From the NCBI GenBank assembly GCA_035275405.1, contig DATEMU010000003.1, positions 1,054,001 through 1,118,000 of the forward strand: a stretch of DNA of 64,000 nucleotides, written 5' to 3'. The DNA comes from Phycisphaerae bacterium (GTDB lineage: Bacteria; Planctomycetota; Phycisphaerae; UBA1845; UTPLA1). How positions within the stretch are numbered: the first letter of the stretch is position 1; each line of letters begins with the position of its first letter. Positions 38,863 to 46,060 of this stretch are shown piece by piece. A program made the translations under genes and the position numbers. Below the pieces are notes generated by a model. The model searched no databases. It was not told the DNA's origin and saw only the letters and a program-made list of their open reading frames with translations.

Positions 38863-38883
38863 CCCTCTCCCCAAGGGAGAGGG
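38863..38883. repeat. CCCTCTCCC hairpin repeat, copy 1
   Basis: CCCTCTCCC (38863-38871) pairs perfectly with GGGAGAGGG (38875-38883). ACCCCGGCCCTCTCCC is shared with the second copy at 55795. It is four bases from the stop codon of the VOC-protein gene, so it may also end that transcript. Confidence 0.7.
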
Positions 38884-38887
38884 GGCT

Positions 38888-39400
38888 TTATTTCGCCGGC
38901 TTGGGGACGTGCTGGTCGATGAGGATCGGGTTTCCGTCGGGGTCGGTCAGGGTGATATAGGCGGGGCCGGTCGAGGATTCGTCGGCTTCGTTTTTCAGCG
39001 TGAAGCCCCGCTTCTTCAGTTCCTTCTGGATCTCGCGGACGTCGGTGAAGTCGGCGAGCGTCTTCTTGTCGCGATCCCAGCCGGGGTTGTAGGTCAGCGA
39101 GATCCTGTCGACCATCCCCTGGAAGAGACCGATCGTGCTGGTCTCGTTCTGCATGACGAGCCACTTCTGCGATTGCTTGCCGCCCCGGACATGGAAGCCG
39201 AGCTTCTCGTAGAAGGCGCGGGAGGCGGCGAGGTCCTTGACGGGGAGGCTGACGGAGAAATTGCCGAGTTCCATGGGGGCCTCTCCTTTTTGTTTTGGGG
39301 CGCTCTTCTTCGAGGGGGACTTGGGGGCCGACTTCGGGGCGTACATCGAGGTGTAGCCGCCGAGGAAGAATACGAGGACGCAGACGATGGTTCGGGTCAT
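38888..39400 (-). CDS. VOC (glyoxalase-fold) family protein with N-terminal anchor
   Basis: 170 residues from ATG 39400, preceded by GGAG. MTRTIVCVLVFFLGGYTSMY is a hydrophobic N-terminus (signal or anchor), followed by a Lys/Pro-rich linker (about 22-42). The VOC domain starts at MELGNFSVSLPVKDLAASRAFYEKLGFHVRGG and ends with ITLTDPDGNPILIDQH. The metal-binding positions typical of glyoxalase I cannot be assigned surely. A second possible start is MELGN. Confidence 0.8.
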   Translation of the reverse strand: MTRTIVCVLVFFLGGYTSMYAPKSAPKSPSKKSAPKQKGEAPMELGNFSVSLPVKDLAASRAFYEKLGFHVRGGKQSQKWLVMQNETSTIGLFQGMVDRISLTYNPGWDRDKKTLADFTDVREIQKELKKRGFTLKNEADESSTGPAYITLTDPDGNPILIDQHVPKPAK

Positions 39401-40571
39401 GGGGGGCTCCTGACTCGACCGCTCGAAGGCCGAGGGCTCTATGGTAGTTGAGGGGGAGGGAACGGGGAACTGGGGCAATGCGGAATGCGGAACGCGGAAT
39501 GAAGAACGCGCACCACAGAGGCACAGAGAACACAGAGTGATACTTTTTGGGGGGTAGAACTGGGGAGGGATTGAGGGATTGAGGGAATGAGGGATTGAGG
39601 GGCGGGCGGGGCCATGTCGGATGGCGGATTGAAGAATGCGCACCACAGAGAGGCACAGAGGGCACCGAGACGAGGATCTTTTGGGGCGGGAAATAGTGGA
39701 AAATAGGGGAACGACCTGGGGGGACGGTGGCCCCCTTTTTTTTGTTGGTGGAACAAGGCGGAACGGGCCGGAACAGCGCCAACGGGGAATGGACCGGATC
39801 GACAAGAAGAACACGATTTCGGAATGCGGAATGCGGAATGCGGAATCGGGGAAGGGAACAGGGAACGGGGAACAGGGAACAGGGGAGGACCGGAGCAGGT
39901 GAGCAGGTGAGCAGGAGAACAGTGGGCGGGAAGGCACGGAGGCACGAGGGGTGGCGGTTCGGTCCAATTTTTTTTTTACACGGAAAAAGCCGGAAAAAAA
40001 CGGAACGGGGTATGAGCGATTCATGGCGGGGAAACTCCGAGGCCACGAGCCGCCGGCGATGCGCGGACAGCCGTGAGCCGAGCGATATTTCTTCCAGCTA
40101 ACCACCACTCGTGCTCAGCGCTCCCTCTAAAAAAGGCTTGAGGCCTGAGGCCTGAGACTTGAGGGGGAATCAGAGTAGGGGAGCAGGAGAGCAGGTGACG
40201 GGCGGAGCGGGGGAACAGGGAACAGGGAACAGGGAACAGGGGTCAGGGGCTAGGGGCTAGATGCGAAGTCGGATGTTGGAAGTTGGAGGTCGGATGGGGG
40301 ATGGGTCCCGCAGTCGCCTTGGCGACCAGGCTCCGGCACGAATGCTTGGCGGTACGGAATGGCAGGGTTGGTCGGGCCGGGTGAGAAGGGCGTGAAGGAC
40401 TGGCCTGATTGCCCGCCTTTGGCGGGTAAGCCCCGTGAACGGGGCTGTACGTAATTGGAGCAATTCGTCGACGATTCAATCCGGCGGCGGCGCTCGCTCA
40501 AAGTGGCAGAGTCGGGCAGAATATTCGCGGCATCGTTGTGATGGAGCACTTTTGATGAGGGAGCATTTCTT
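39401..40571. repeat. 1.2-kb intergenic mosaic of dispersed simple repeats
   Basis: No gene is supported here, though several overlapping frames exist. The sequence is built from short words repeated with small changes: GCGGAAT tandems (39478-39500, 39823-39845), CCACAGAGGCACAGAG blocks (39511-39545 and 39644-39670), GATTGAGG tandems (39569-39602), GGGAACAGG tandems (39856-39890, 40210-40245), GAGCAGGT tandems (39893-39915), CTTGAGGCCTGAGG (40137-40162) and GGAAAAAGCCGGAAAAA (39980-39999). Confidence 0.85.
40428..40490. repeat. Direct repeat, left copy, with hairpin
   Basis: AAGCCCCGTGAACGGGGCT (hairpin) then GTACGT and, after a variable 20 bases, GATTCAATCCGGCGGCGG. A diverged copy lies at 41442-41504; the two flank the methyltransferase gene. 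Immediately before it CCCGCCTTTGGCGGG is a second small hairpin. Confidence 0.7.
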
Positions 40572-41303
40572 ATGAGCGAGCGTGTGACCGCTCGACGGCG
40601 CGGTTCGTATGGGATTGACGCGCCCTTTGCGCCGGCCTTCATGGCCGCCATGGCCGCTTTGGAGTTCTCCCTCGCCGCCACTAATCGCCGCGTGTTGCCC
40701 GTGCTGGCCGGCGTATTCATCCTGGCCATTCTCGGCATCTACCTCCACGCCACGCTTCGAGGCAAGTTCGTGGTCTGGGCCGAATTGCTCGACGAATTGA
40801 ACCTTCGCGGTGACGAGCGAATCCTGGACATGGGGTGCGGTCGGGGGGCGGTTCTGCTCATGGCCGCTCAACATTTGACCACGGGCCGGGCGGTGGGCGT
40901 GGACCTGTGGCGCAGCGCGGATCAGTCCGGCAATTCCGCCGAGGCCACCCGGCGCAACGCCGAAGCGGAGGGCGTCGGGGATCGCGTTGAATTGCATGAC
41001 GGGGACATGACGACGCTGCCCTTTGGAGACAACAGCTTTGACCTGGTCCTTTCCAGTCTGGCGGTCCACAACATCAGGGGAAGGGCCGGTCGGGAGAAAG
41101 CCGTCCGCGAAGCGGTGCGGGTGCTGCGTCCCGGTGGTCGGCTGCTGATCGCCGACGTTCGGGCCACTCGGCAATACCAGGCCGAGCTTGCCAGGATCGG
41201 GATGAACGATGTAGCCCGCCGGCGACTGTGGCGGTTCTGGTGGGGCGGCCCCTGGGCTGCCACGCGTCTCGTGACCGCCACGAAGCCGGAGCGTCAGATT
41301 TGA
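40572..41303 (+). CDS. Membrane-anchored class I methyltransferase
   Basis: 243 residues. A hydrophobic segment at about 41-60 (VLPVLAGVFILAILGIYL) anchors it. The catalytic part has LDMGCGRGAVLLMAA (motif I), AVGVDLWRSADQSGNSAEATRRNAEAEG, GDMTTLPFGDNSFDLVLSSLAVHNI and VLRPGGRLLIADV. The WRSADQSGNS stretch is typical of an uncharacterised methyltransferase group. Its gene lies between two homologous segments (40428 and 41442), suggesting a small mobile or duplicated cassette. Confidence 0.8.
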   Translation: MSERVTARRRGSYGIDAPFAPAFMAAMAALEFSLAATNRRVLPVLAGVFILAILGIYLHATLRGKFVVWAELLDELNLRGDERILDMGCGRGAVLLMAAQHLTTGRAVGVDLWRSADQSGNSAEATRRNAEAEGVGDRVELHDGDMTTLPFGDNSFDLVLSSLAVHNIRGRAGREKAVREAVRVLRPGGRLLIADVRATRQYQAELARIGMNDVARRRLWRFWWGGPWAATRLVTATKPERQI

Positions 41304-41441
41304 CGGCAAAAATAACGAGGTCCTGCGGACACGGCGGGGTCCACCACCCACTGCGGCGGGTAGACTCTGGATCTTCGACCCGCCCAGGTCGCCCAGGCGG
41401 CTCGACCAGGCGAGCGGATCTGCGACTTCGACGTGGCGGGG

Positions 41442-41504
41442 AAGCCGCGTGAACTGGGCTGGACGTCGGGGTGCCGTTTCGGAGGCGGTTCATTCCGGCG
41501 GCGG
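41442..41504. repeat. Direct repeat, right copy
   Basis: AAGCCGCGTGAACTGGGCTG then GACGT matches the left copy (40428) at 22 of 25 positions; GGTTCATTCCGGCGGCGG matches at 16 of 18. Substitutions break the hairpin, so this is an older or decayed copy. Confidence 0.65.
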
Positions 41505-41547
41505 GGCTGGATATCATATTTCTGAACACGGAGCCAAAGGACGATTC

Positions 41548-42048
41548 ATGCCCACGAGCCAGCGTACATTGAGGGAACTGTCGGGAATGCGCTGGCTCGT
41601 CGAGGCCCGGAACAAAACCCAGAGCTTGATGGCCGATTTATACGAGGCGTTTCCGTGCGAGCATGTTAGTGTCGACGAGACGCTCCGAGACCGACTTCAT
41701 CTAATGCTCGGCGCAGCCTTTTCACTGTGGCGCGCAGTCTTTCTCATCAGCCCCGAAGACAGCGAACGATCGTTCGCCGACTTAGAAGGAGACGCCAGGG
41801 AGTTTCTGAAACGAGTGATCGATACTAACGCGATCACGTTCAATGACGAACTCAGGTGGCGCGCTTGGTCGGGCGGCTATTACCTAAACAACGCCAGACA
41901 GCGCGTCTTTGACCTCGGAAAAAAAAGGGGGTTTGAGGGGTCTGTCCCATCGAATGTGGTGTTGAGGAAGGCGTGGAACAAGATTTATGAAGAACTAGAC
42001 AAGATCATCAAGAAACACCAACAAATGGGTGAGAGTCAACGCTCATGA
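41548..42048 (+). CDS. Hypothetical protein at edge of lower-GC island
   Basis: 166 residues from ATG 41548 with AAAGGA just upstream. Mostly helical: LRELSGMRWLVEARNKTQSLMADLYEAF, LRDRLHLMLGAAFSLWRAVFL, SFADLEGDAREFLKRVIDTN, and a Lys-rich C-terminus. ITFNDELRWRAWSGGYYLNNARQRV is a distinctive stretch. No family recognised. Its composition is more A/T-rich than the housekeeping genes nearby. It is convergent with the kinase cluster. Confidence 0.65.
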   Translation: MPTSQRTLRELSGMRWLVEARNKTQSLMADLYEAFPCEHVSVDETLRDRLHLMLGAAFSLWRAVFLISPEDSERSFADLEGDAREFLKRVIDTNAITFNDELRWRAWSGGYYLNNARQRVFDLGKKRGFEGSVPSNVVLRKAWNKIYEELDKIIKKHQQMGESQRS

Positions 42049-42217
42049 AAACGTGCGGCCAAACGCGCGGTAGAGTAGAGCAAGTAGCGCGGCACCATAG
42101 CGGCGGGGTGTATCTTGTTGCTGGTCGCGGGGCAGGAGGAGCAGGTTCGAGAGGTTTGGCGGCGCTTGAGTAGCGCGGATGCAACCAGGAACTGCTGAGG
42201 TTGCGAGGATTTCGGTC

Positions 42218-42511
42218 TTAGGTGGAGAGTTTTTCGAGGGCGTTCGCTATCGCTTTTTGTCCAATTGTTTTGAACGCATCGTCGGGCATGTCTTTGTATC
42301 GTGAGTGAATCTGGCGGCTTTGAATCGACGGGTGATCCAATCCGGGCTGCCCTGCAAGAAACTTGTAATTTGCAATCTTCTGATTCATGCTGGCCCAGCC
42401 CATGCCGAGGCGGTCGGCTAACTCCTGCTTCGAAGTGCCCAGCCCCGCGTCCCCAAAGCGGAAGAGGTAGTAGCCGATGAGGTCGTCATCTTCTGACCAT
42501 TTGTGATTCAT
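42218..42511 (-). CDS. Small HTH-like protein linked to the kinase gene
   Basis: 97 residues. ATG 42511 overlaps the kinase stop (42508-42511), so translation is coupled. DLIGYYLFRFGDAGLGTSKQELADRLGMGWASMNQKIANYKFL looks like a helix-turn-helix in which ELADRLGMGWASMNQKI would be helices 2-3. No close family is recognised; similar N-termini occur in restriction-system-linked small proteins, but this is only an impression. Confidence 0.6.
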   Translation of the reverse strand: MNHKWSEDDDLIGYYLFRFGDAGLGTSKQELADRLGMGWASMNQKIANYKFLAGQPGLDHPSIQSRQIHSRYKDMPDDAFKTIGQKAIANALEKLST

Positions 42512-44148
42512 AACGGGTGGCTGTCCGAGTTTCCGGGGGAGCGGAGTTTAGCGAGTTGGGCGATTGCAAAGTTGTCGTTTGGAACCAAATCGAGGACTCT
42601 GACGAAACATTGGATCGCCTGATCAATATCTCCCTTGCTGAGGGCAATTAGACCGAAATTGTGCCACGCATTCGCATCTGATGGTCGAGCTTTGGTCCAA
42701 GAAGATAGCAATGTTTCGGCGGCTGCAAAGTTCTTTTCATTAAGAACCTCCCTGAGCAGCGCTTCCGCTTTTTCCAGGACAAGCGGCTTGGAGGGGCGAA
42801 GCCTGATTGCCTTAGCCGTGAGGGCCGCTGCTTCCGTAAACTGCTTTCCCAGGACGAGAGGTCCAACAAGATTCATCATGGCGGCCGTATTCTCAGGATC
42901 AAGGACTAGCGCAGTCGCGTAAGCTTTTCGGATTTCATCAATAGGCGCACTCATCCTGTTGAGCAATATCCCGAGGTTGTTCCAAGAATGAGTATTGTAT
43001 GGGTTTAACTCCAACGACTTTCGTGTCGCTATAATGGCATCTTGGTATTCACCGCGTTCAATGTGTAGTCGGCCTTTCTCGGTCCATCCGCAAGCGTTCT
43101 CCGGATATTGCGACACGTACTTACAGATTGCATCTAGTGCGCGGTCCTTATTCCCAAGAGCCACGTAGCTCTGTGCCTGAGCATAGAGTTCCTCGTCTTC
43201 CTTGGCGACTTGTGTTTGTTTCACGAGCTTTGTTTTCAACTTTTTCGCGACGGTGCTCAAGTTATCGAGCAACTCGTTGTAGCTTGCGTATCTTCGGTTT
43301 GGGTCCTTCGCCAGGCACCGTGCAACGATCGGCATTAGGGGCGACTCAAGTGGCACGGGCTTCTGTTGGCTGTGCGCCCGGAAAAACTCAGCGGTAACAT
43401 CAGCAGCTTGCTGATTGATTCGATACGGATACCGATTCCCGGAGGCCATCTGATAAAGGACAATGCCAAAACTATAGATATCGGCTCGATGATCAACATT
43501 TCGAGCATTCGTGAATTGCTCCGGCGCCATGAAGGGAGTGGTGCCCATCGCGACCCCCTTGATCGTTCTCGCAAGTGGGCTTGCCTCACGCTTTTTTGCG
43601 AAGATCCACCAGCGGCGCTTGTCACTAACGGCGTTGGTGTTAATCGATTTAGCCAGCCCAAAGTCGGTAACTTTGAGCGTCATGGCCTTGTCGATCATCA
43701 GATTGTCCGGCTTGATGTCGCGATGGGCAACGACCCCTTTCGATTTCGCATAATCCATGCCGTAACAGAACTGCGTCGCCCAAAGAAGGACAACCTCTGG
43801 GCACAATTGGGAAGCCGTCAGAAAGTGTGACAGGTTGTTTCGACCGTCCTCGTCGGGTTCTATGTATTCGGCGGCGATGAAAAGCTGTCCGCCGATTTCA
43901 CGAACCCAATACGCTTGGACAAGATTTGCATGTGCCCCAGCACTTATCCAAGCATTTGCCTCTGAAATAAATCGGCACCTTGTGCCTTCGTCGCCCGCAC
44001 CTTGGAAGGTCTTGAGCACGATGGGTCTTGGAATCTCCCAGTCTTGGACGAGATAGACGACGCCCATGCCGGACTGGTTTGCCCCACCGAATACATTCAG
44101 GACGGTGTACTCGCCACCTATCTCGTCACCGGTTTTATATTGCTGCAT
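42508..44148 (-). CDS. Serine/threonine protein kinase with TPR repeats
   Basis: 546 residues from ATG 44148 (MQQYKTGDEIGGEYTV); an in-frame start at 44223 overlaps the previous gene. The N-terminal kinase is complete: Gly-loop FGGANQSGMGVVYLV, Lys46 in IVLKTF, HRDIKPDN (142-149), DFG (162-164) and APE (208-210). From about 320 to the end there are tandem TPR-like helices, e.g. ALGNKDRALDAICKYVSQYP, AWHNFGLIALSKGDIDQAIQCFVRVLDLVP. No membrane span. It lies 26 bases after the pseudo-protease gene and is coupled to the small HTH-like gene. Confidence 0.92.
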   Translation of the reverse strand: MQQYKTGDEIGGEYTVLNVFGGANQSGMGVVYLVQDWEIPRPIVLKTFQGAGDEGTRCRFISEANAWISAGAHANLVQAYWVREIGGQLFIAAEYIEPDEDGRNNLSHFLTASQLCPEVVLLWATQFCYGMDYAKSKGVVAHRDIKPDNLMIDKAMTLKVTDFGLAKSINTNAVSDKRRWWIFAKKREASPLARTIKGVAMGTTPFMAPEQFTNARNVDHRADIYSFGIVLYQMASGNRYPYRINQQAADVTAEFFRAHSQQKPVPLESPLMPIVARCLAKDPNRRYASYNELLDNLSTVAKKLKTKLVKQTQVAKEDEELYAQAQSYVALGNKDRALDAICKYVSQYPENACGWTEKGRLHIERGEYQDAIIATRKSLELNPYNTHSWNNLGILLNRMSAPIDEIRKAYATALVLDPENTAAMMNLVGPLVLGKQFTEAAALTAKAIRLRPSKPLVLEKAEALLREVLNEKNFAAAETLLSSWTKARPSDANAWHNFGLIALSKGDIDQAIQCFVRVLDLVPNDNFAIAQLAKLRSPGNSDSHPL

Positions 44149-44174
44149 CAGCCTGCTCTTGCTGGTCCTTTTGT

Positions 44175-44891
44175 TCAGAAGCCAAGCTGACGAATTACAA
44201 AGGTCCCTATCGCTAACGCCCATCCTACAAGAAAAGCTGAGAGAACGACTACGCCAATAAGCGACACGCCTACCTGCTGCTTGACGTACTTTTCATAGTC
44301 AGTCCGTTTCCACTGGATCAAGGTAAAGAGCGCCTGGCCGCCAGCGAAAAGTGGGATGGGAATGCTGTTAATCGCTGCGAATTTTGCAGCGACCGTGCTT
44401 AGGCCAATGGCAACCGTACTATCTCCGATGAATTTCAAAGCTCGTCCTATTAACTCAGGCCCGACGACGAAGGGATGGCGTGCGCCTTCCCAGAATTGGC
44501 CGAAAGTCTCTACGGCTTCCGCTGCAACATTTCGGGGGGGTGACAATGTGCAGGCGAGAACGAGCAAAGAGATTGGGCCGCTCAAAATGATAAATGCCCT
44601 TGCGATCGGATGGACGTCATCAAAAGTGTCGGTTGGGATGCTCGACCGTGGCATAAGCTCATCGGCCGACGATGCTCGGGTTCGAAACTTAGCGAAACTA
44701 CCGGTCGGGATCCAACCAACAGACACCTTTACCTGATGGACGACAACCGTTACCAATCGGCGTCCATAGAAGAGCTGGATTTCTTCGAGACGGACGCCGC
44801 ATATGATCGCGAAAAGGGCTTGCGATCCGGTGAAACACGCGGTACAGAGCGCTGCGTACGCGCAGAACTGCAGGAAGGCAATCACGTCCAT
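44175..44891 (-). CDS. Site-2 protease (M50/RseP)-like membrane protein lacking zinc ligands
   Basis: 238 residues, four or so membrane spans. It aligns with the M50 intramembrane protease layout: CGVRLEEIQLFYGRRL (30-45) follows the first helix as in RseP CGVR..., GWIPTGSFAKF (59-69), RAFIILSGPISLLVLA (98-113) and NSIPIPLFAGGQALF (175-189). The zinc-binding HExxH is replaced by FTGSQ (20-24), and the third-ligand Asp of 'NxxPxxxxDGG' by Ala183. It should therefore be inactive as a protease, with a sensing, scaffold or chaperone role. It is directly upstream of the kinase gene. Confidence 0.75.
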   Translation of the reverse strand: MDVIAFLQFCAYAALCTACFTGSQALFAIICGVRLEEIQLFYGRRLVTVVVHQVKVSVGWIPTGSFAKFRTRASSADELMPRSSIPTDTFDDVHPIARAFIILSGPISLLVLACTLSPPRNVAAEAVETFGQFWEGARHPFVVGPELIGRALKFIGDSTVAIGLSTVAAKFAAINSIPIPLFAGGQALFTLIQWKRTDYEKYVKQQVGVSLIGVVVLSAFLVGWALAIGTFVIRQLGF

Positions 44892-45238
44892 TCGTAACCG
44901 TTCAGAATCAGAATTCGCTGAATAATAATGCCTTGGCGCTCAGCAAAAAAAATTGAGTGATGCGCATTAGGCCTTTGTCGTGACTCCGTTGTACACCACG
45001 GAAATATCATCATCCCGAGCACAGGGCCTGTCGAGGGACGGAGGACCGCTCGATGAAGTCGCCGTCAGGCTGGGACGAGTTCGCGGGGTTGCGCTTGGAC
45101 GATCGGCGCGCGGCGGATGGGCGGCGTGGGCGATTCTTCCGGCAAATGCTGGATCGCCCAGTTCAACTGCTTGCCGGTCGCCGGGGTGATCATGGATGGG
45201 GGCGGGGCGGGGGGAGGTTTCGCCGCGCACGGCCACGG
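44892..45238. other. Gap with a pseudogene remnant
   Basis: About 350 bases hold the upstream region of the pseudo-protease gene, an eight-A run near 44946, and the remnant at 45065-45193. No intact gene is seen. Confidence 0.5.
45065..45193 (-). pseudogene. Remnant of a paralogue of the radical SAM gene
   Basis: On the minus strand the 42 codons ending at 45065 read MITPATGKQLNWAIQHLPEE.., closely matching the last 42 residues of the radical SAM protein at 46061 (MIAPATGEQLNWAIQHLPDE..), including the terminal RELVPA and stop. Upstream of Met the similarity stops. It is what is left of a second, diverged copy whose body is lost. Confidence 0.8.
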
Positions 45239-45583
45239 TTATGGTACGGCGATACCGAATGACCGCATCAGGGCTTTTTCGATTTCCTGAAGCAGGGCGG
45301 GGCTTATTTTTCCGGCAAAACCGCCCCGGCGCAGGCGGGATCGCATGATGTAGCTGACGTTCTCACATCGGGCCATCGACGGCTGTGATATCCCGCCTTG
45401 TCCCTTGGGCAGCGGGACATGCGTCGGGGCCGGGCGGAGGTTGGTGGTCAAAGGAACAGCCAACACGCTGTTGCTGAATTGATTGCGCGCATCCAGCGAT
45501 ACGATCAGCGCCGGCCGCGACTTGGCCTCGTCGGGAAATTCAACCAGCCACACTTCGCCGCGCTCCGGGAATTGACGTTCCAC
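45239..45583 (-). CDS. MazF/PemK-type mRNA interferase toxin
   Basis: 114 residues from GTG 45583. The MazF fold is clear: RGEVWLVEFPDEAKSRPALIVS, SVLAVPLTTNLR, THVPLPKGQGGISQPSMARCENVSYI. It should cleave RNA at short motifs and be blocked by the product of the gene before it, whose stop is nine bases upstream. The arrangement with the antitoxin first is typical for this type II system. Confidence 0.88.
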   Translation of the reverse strand: MERQFPERGEVWLVEFPDEAKSRPALIVSLDARNQFSNSVLAVPLTTNLRPAPTHVPLPKGQGGISQPSMARCENVSYIMRSRLRRGGFAGKISPALLQEIEKALMRSFGIAVP

Positions 45584-45592
45584 GGCCAGGGC

Positions 45593-45829
45593 CTATTTTC
45601 CTTCCCATGCCTCGCGGCTGTCTCGGGCCACGGCCTCGCCCCACGAATCGTCGTCGGCGTCGGGTGGCGCCTGCTTCTCGTAATACTCGCGCGTCGCGAC
45701 CTCGAGTTCGCTCGCCGAGTTGCCGTTGGACGATTCGAGCAGCACAACGACCTGCGTCTGCGGCGACGCCTCCAGCGGCTCGTCGGGGACGACGACCGAT
45801 CCGTCGAAATGTGCCCTAATTCCGATCAT
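45593..45829 (-). CDS. Antitoxin partner of MazF
   Basis: 78 residues, N-terminal IRAHFDGSVVVPDEPLE resembling the small beta-strand domain of antitoxins of the DUF2281/AF2212-like kind, then an acidic disordered C-terminus (REYYEKQAPPDADDDSWGEAV), as expected for a toxin-binding tail. It precedes the toxin by nine bases and would be its antitoxin; a DNA-binding role is not clear. Confidence 0.72.
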   Translation of the reverse strand: MIGIRAHFDGSVVVPDEPLEASPQTQVVVLLESSNGNSASELEVATREYYEKQAPPDADDDSWGEAVARDSREAWEGK

Positions 45830-46060
45830 GCCTCCATCTTAGCGGCGAGGGGGGCCGTAAACAAGAAAGGAGGGGCAAACGAGAGCCGATAAAGACCATC
45901 GCGGCGGACAGGCTGCGCACCAGCGAACCGTACGAAATTGGAGTCTCGCCCTCCCAGGCGTATGCGGCAAGGCGGAGCCTCGCCGTCCCCGCAGCGAAGA
46001 AGGTCCCTCGCTGGCGGTTGGCCCCCCGGTGACTCACCGGGGGCTAAGGTGATTTGATGA

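Noticed and set aside
39823-40245. Short tandem repeats as a CRISPR or phage attachment site
   Set aside because: Units are 7-14 bases, imperfect, with no unique spacers; integrase genes are absent.
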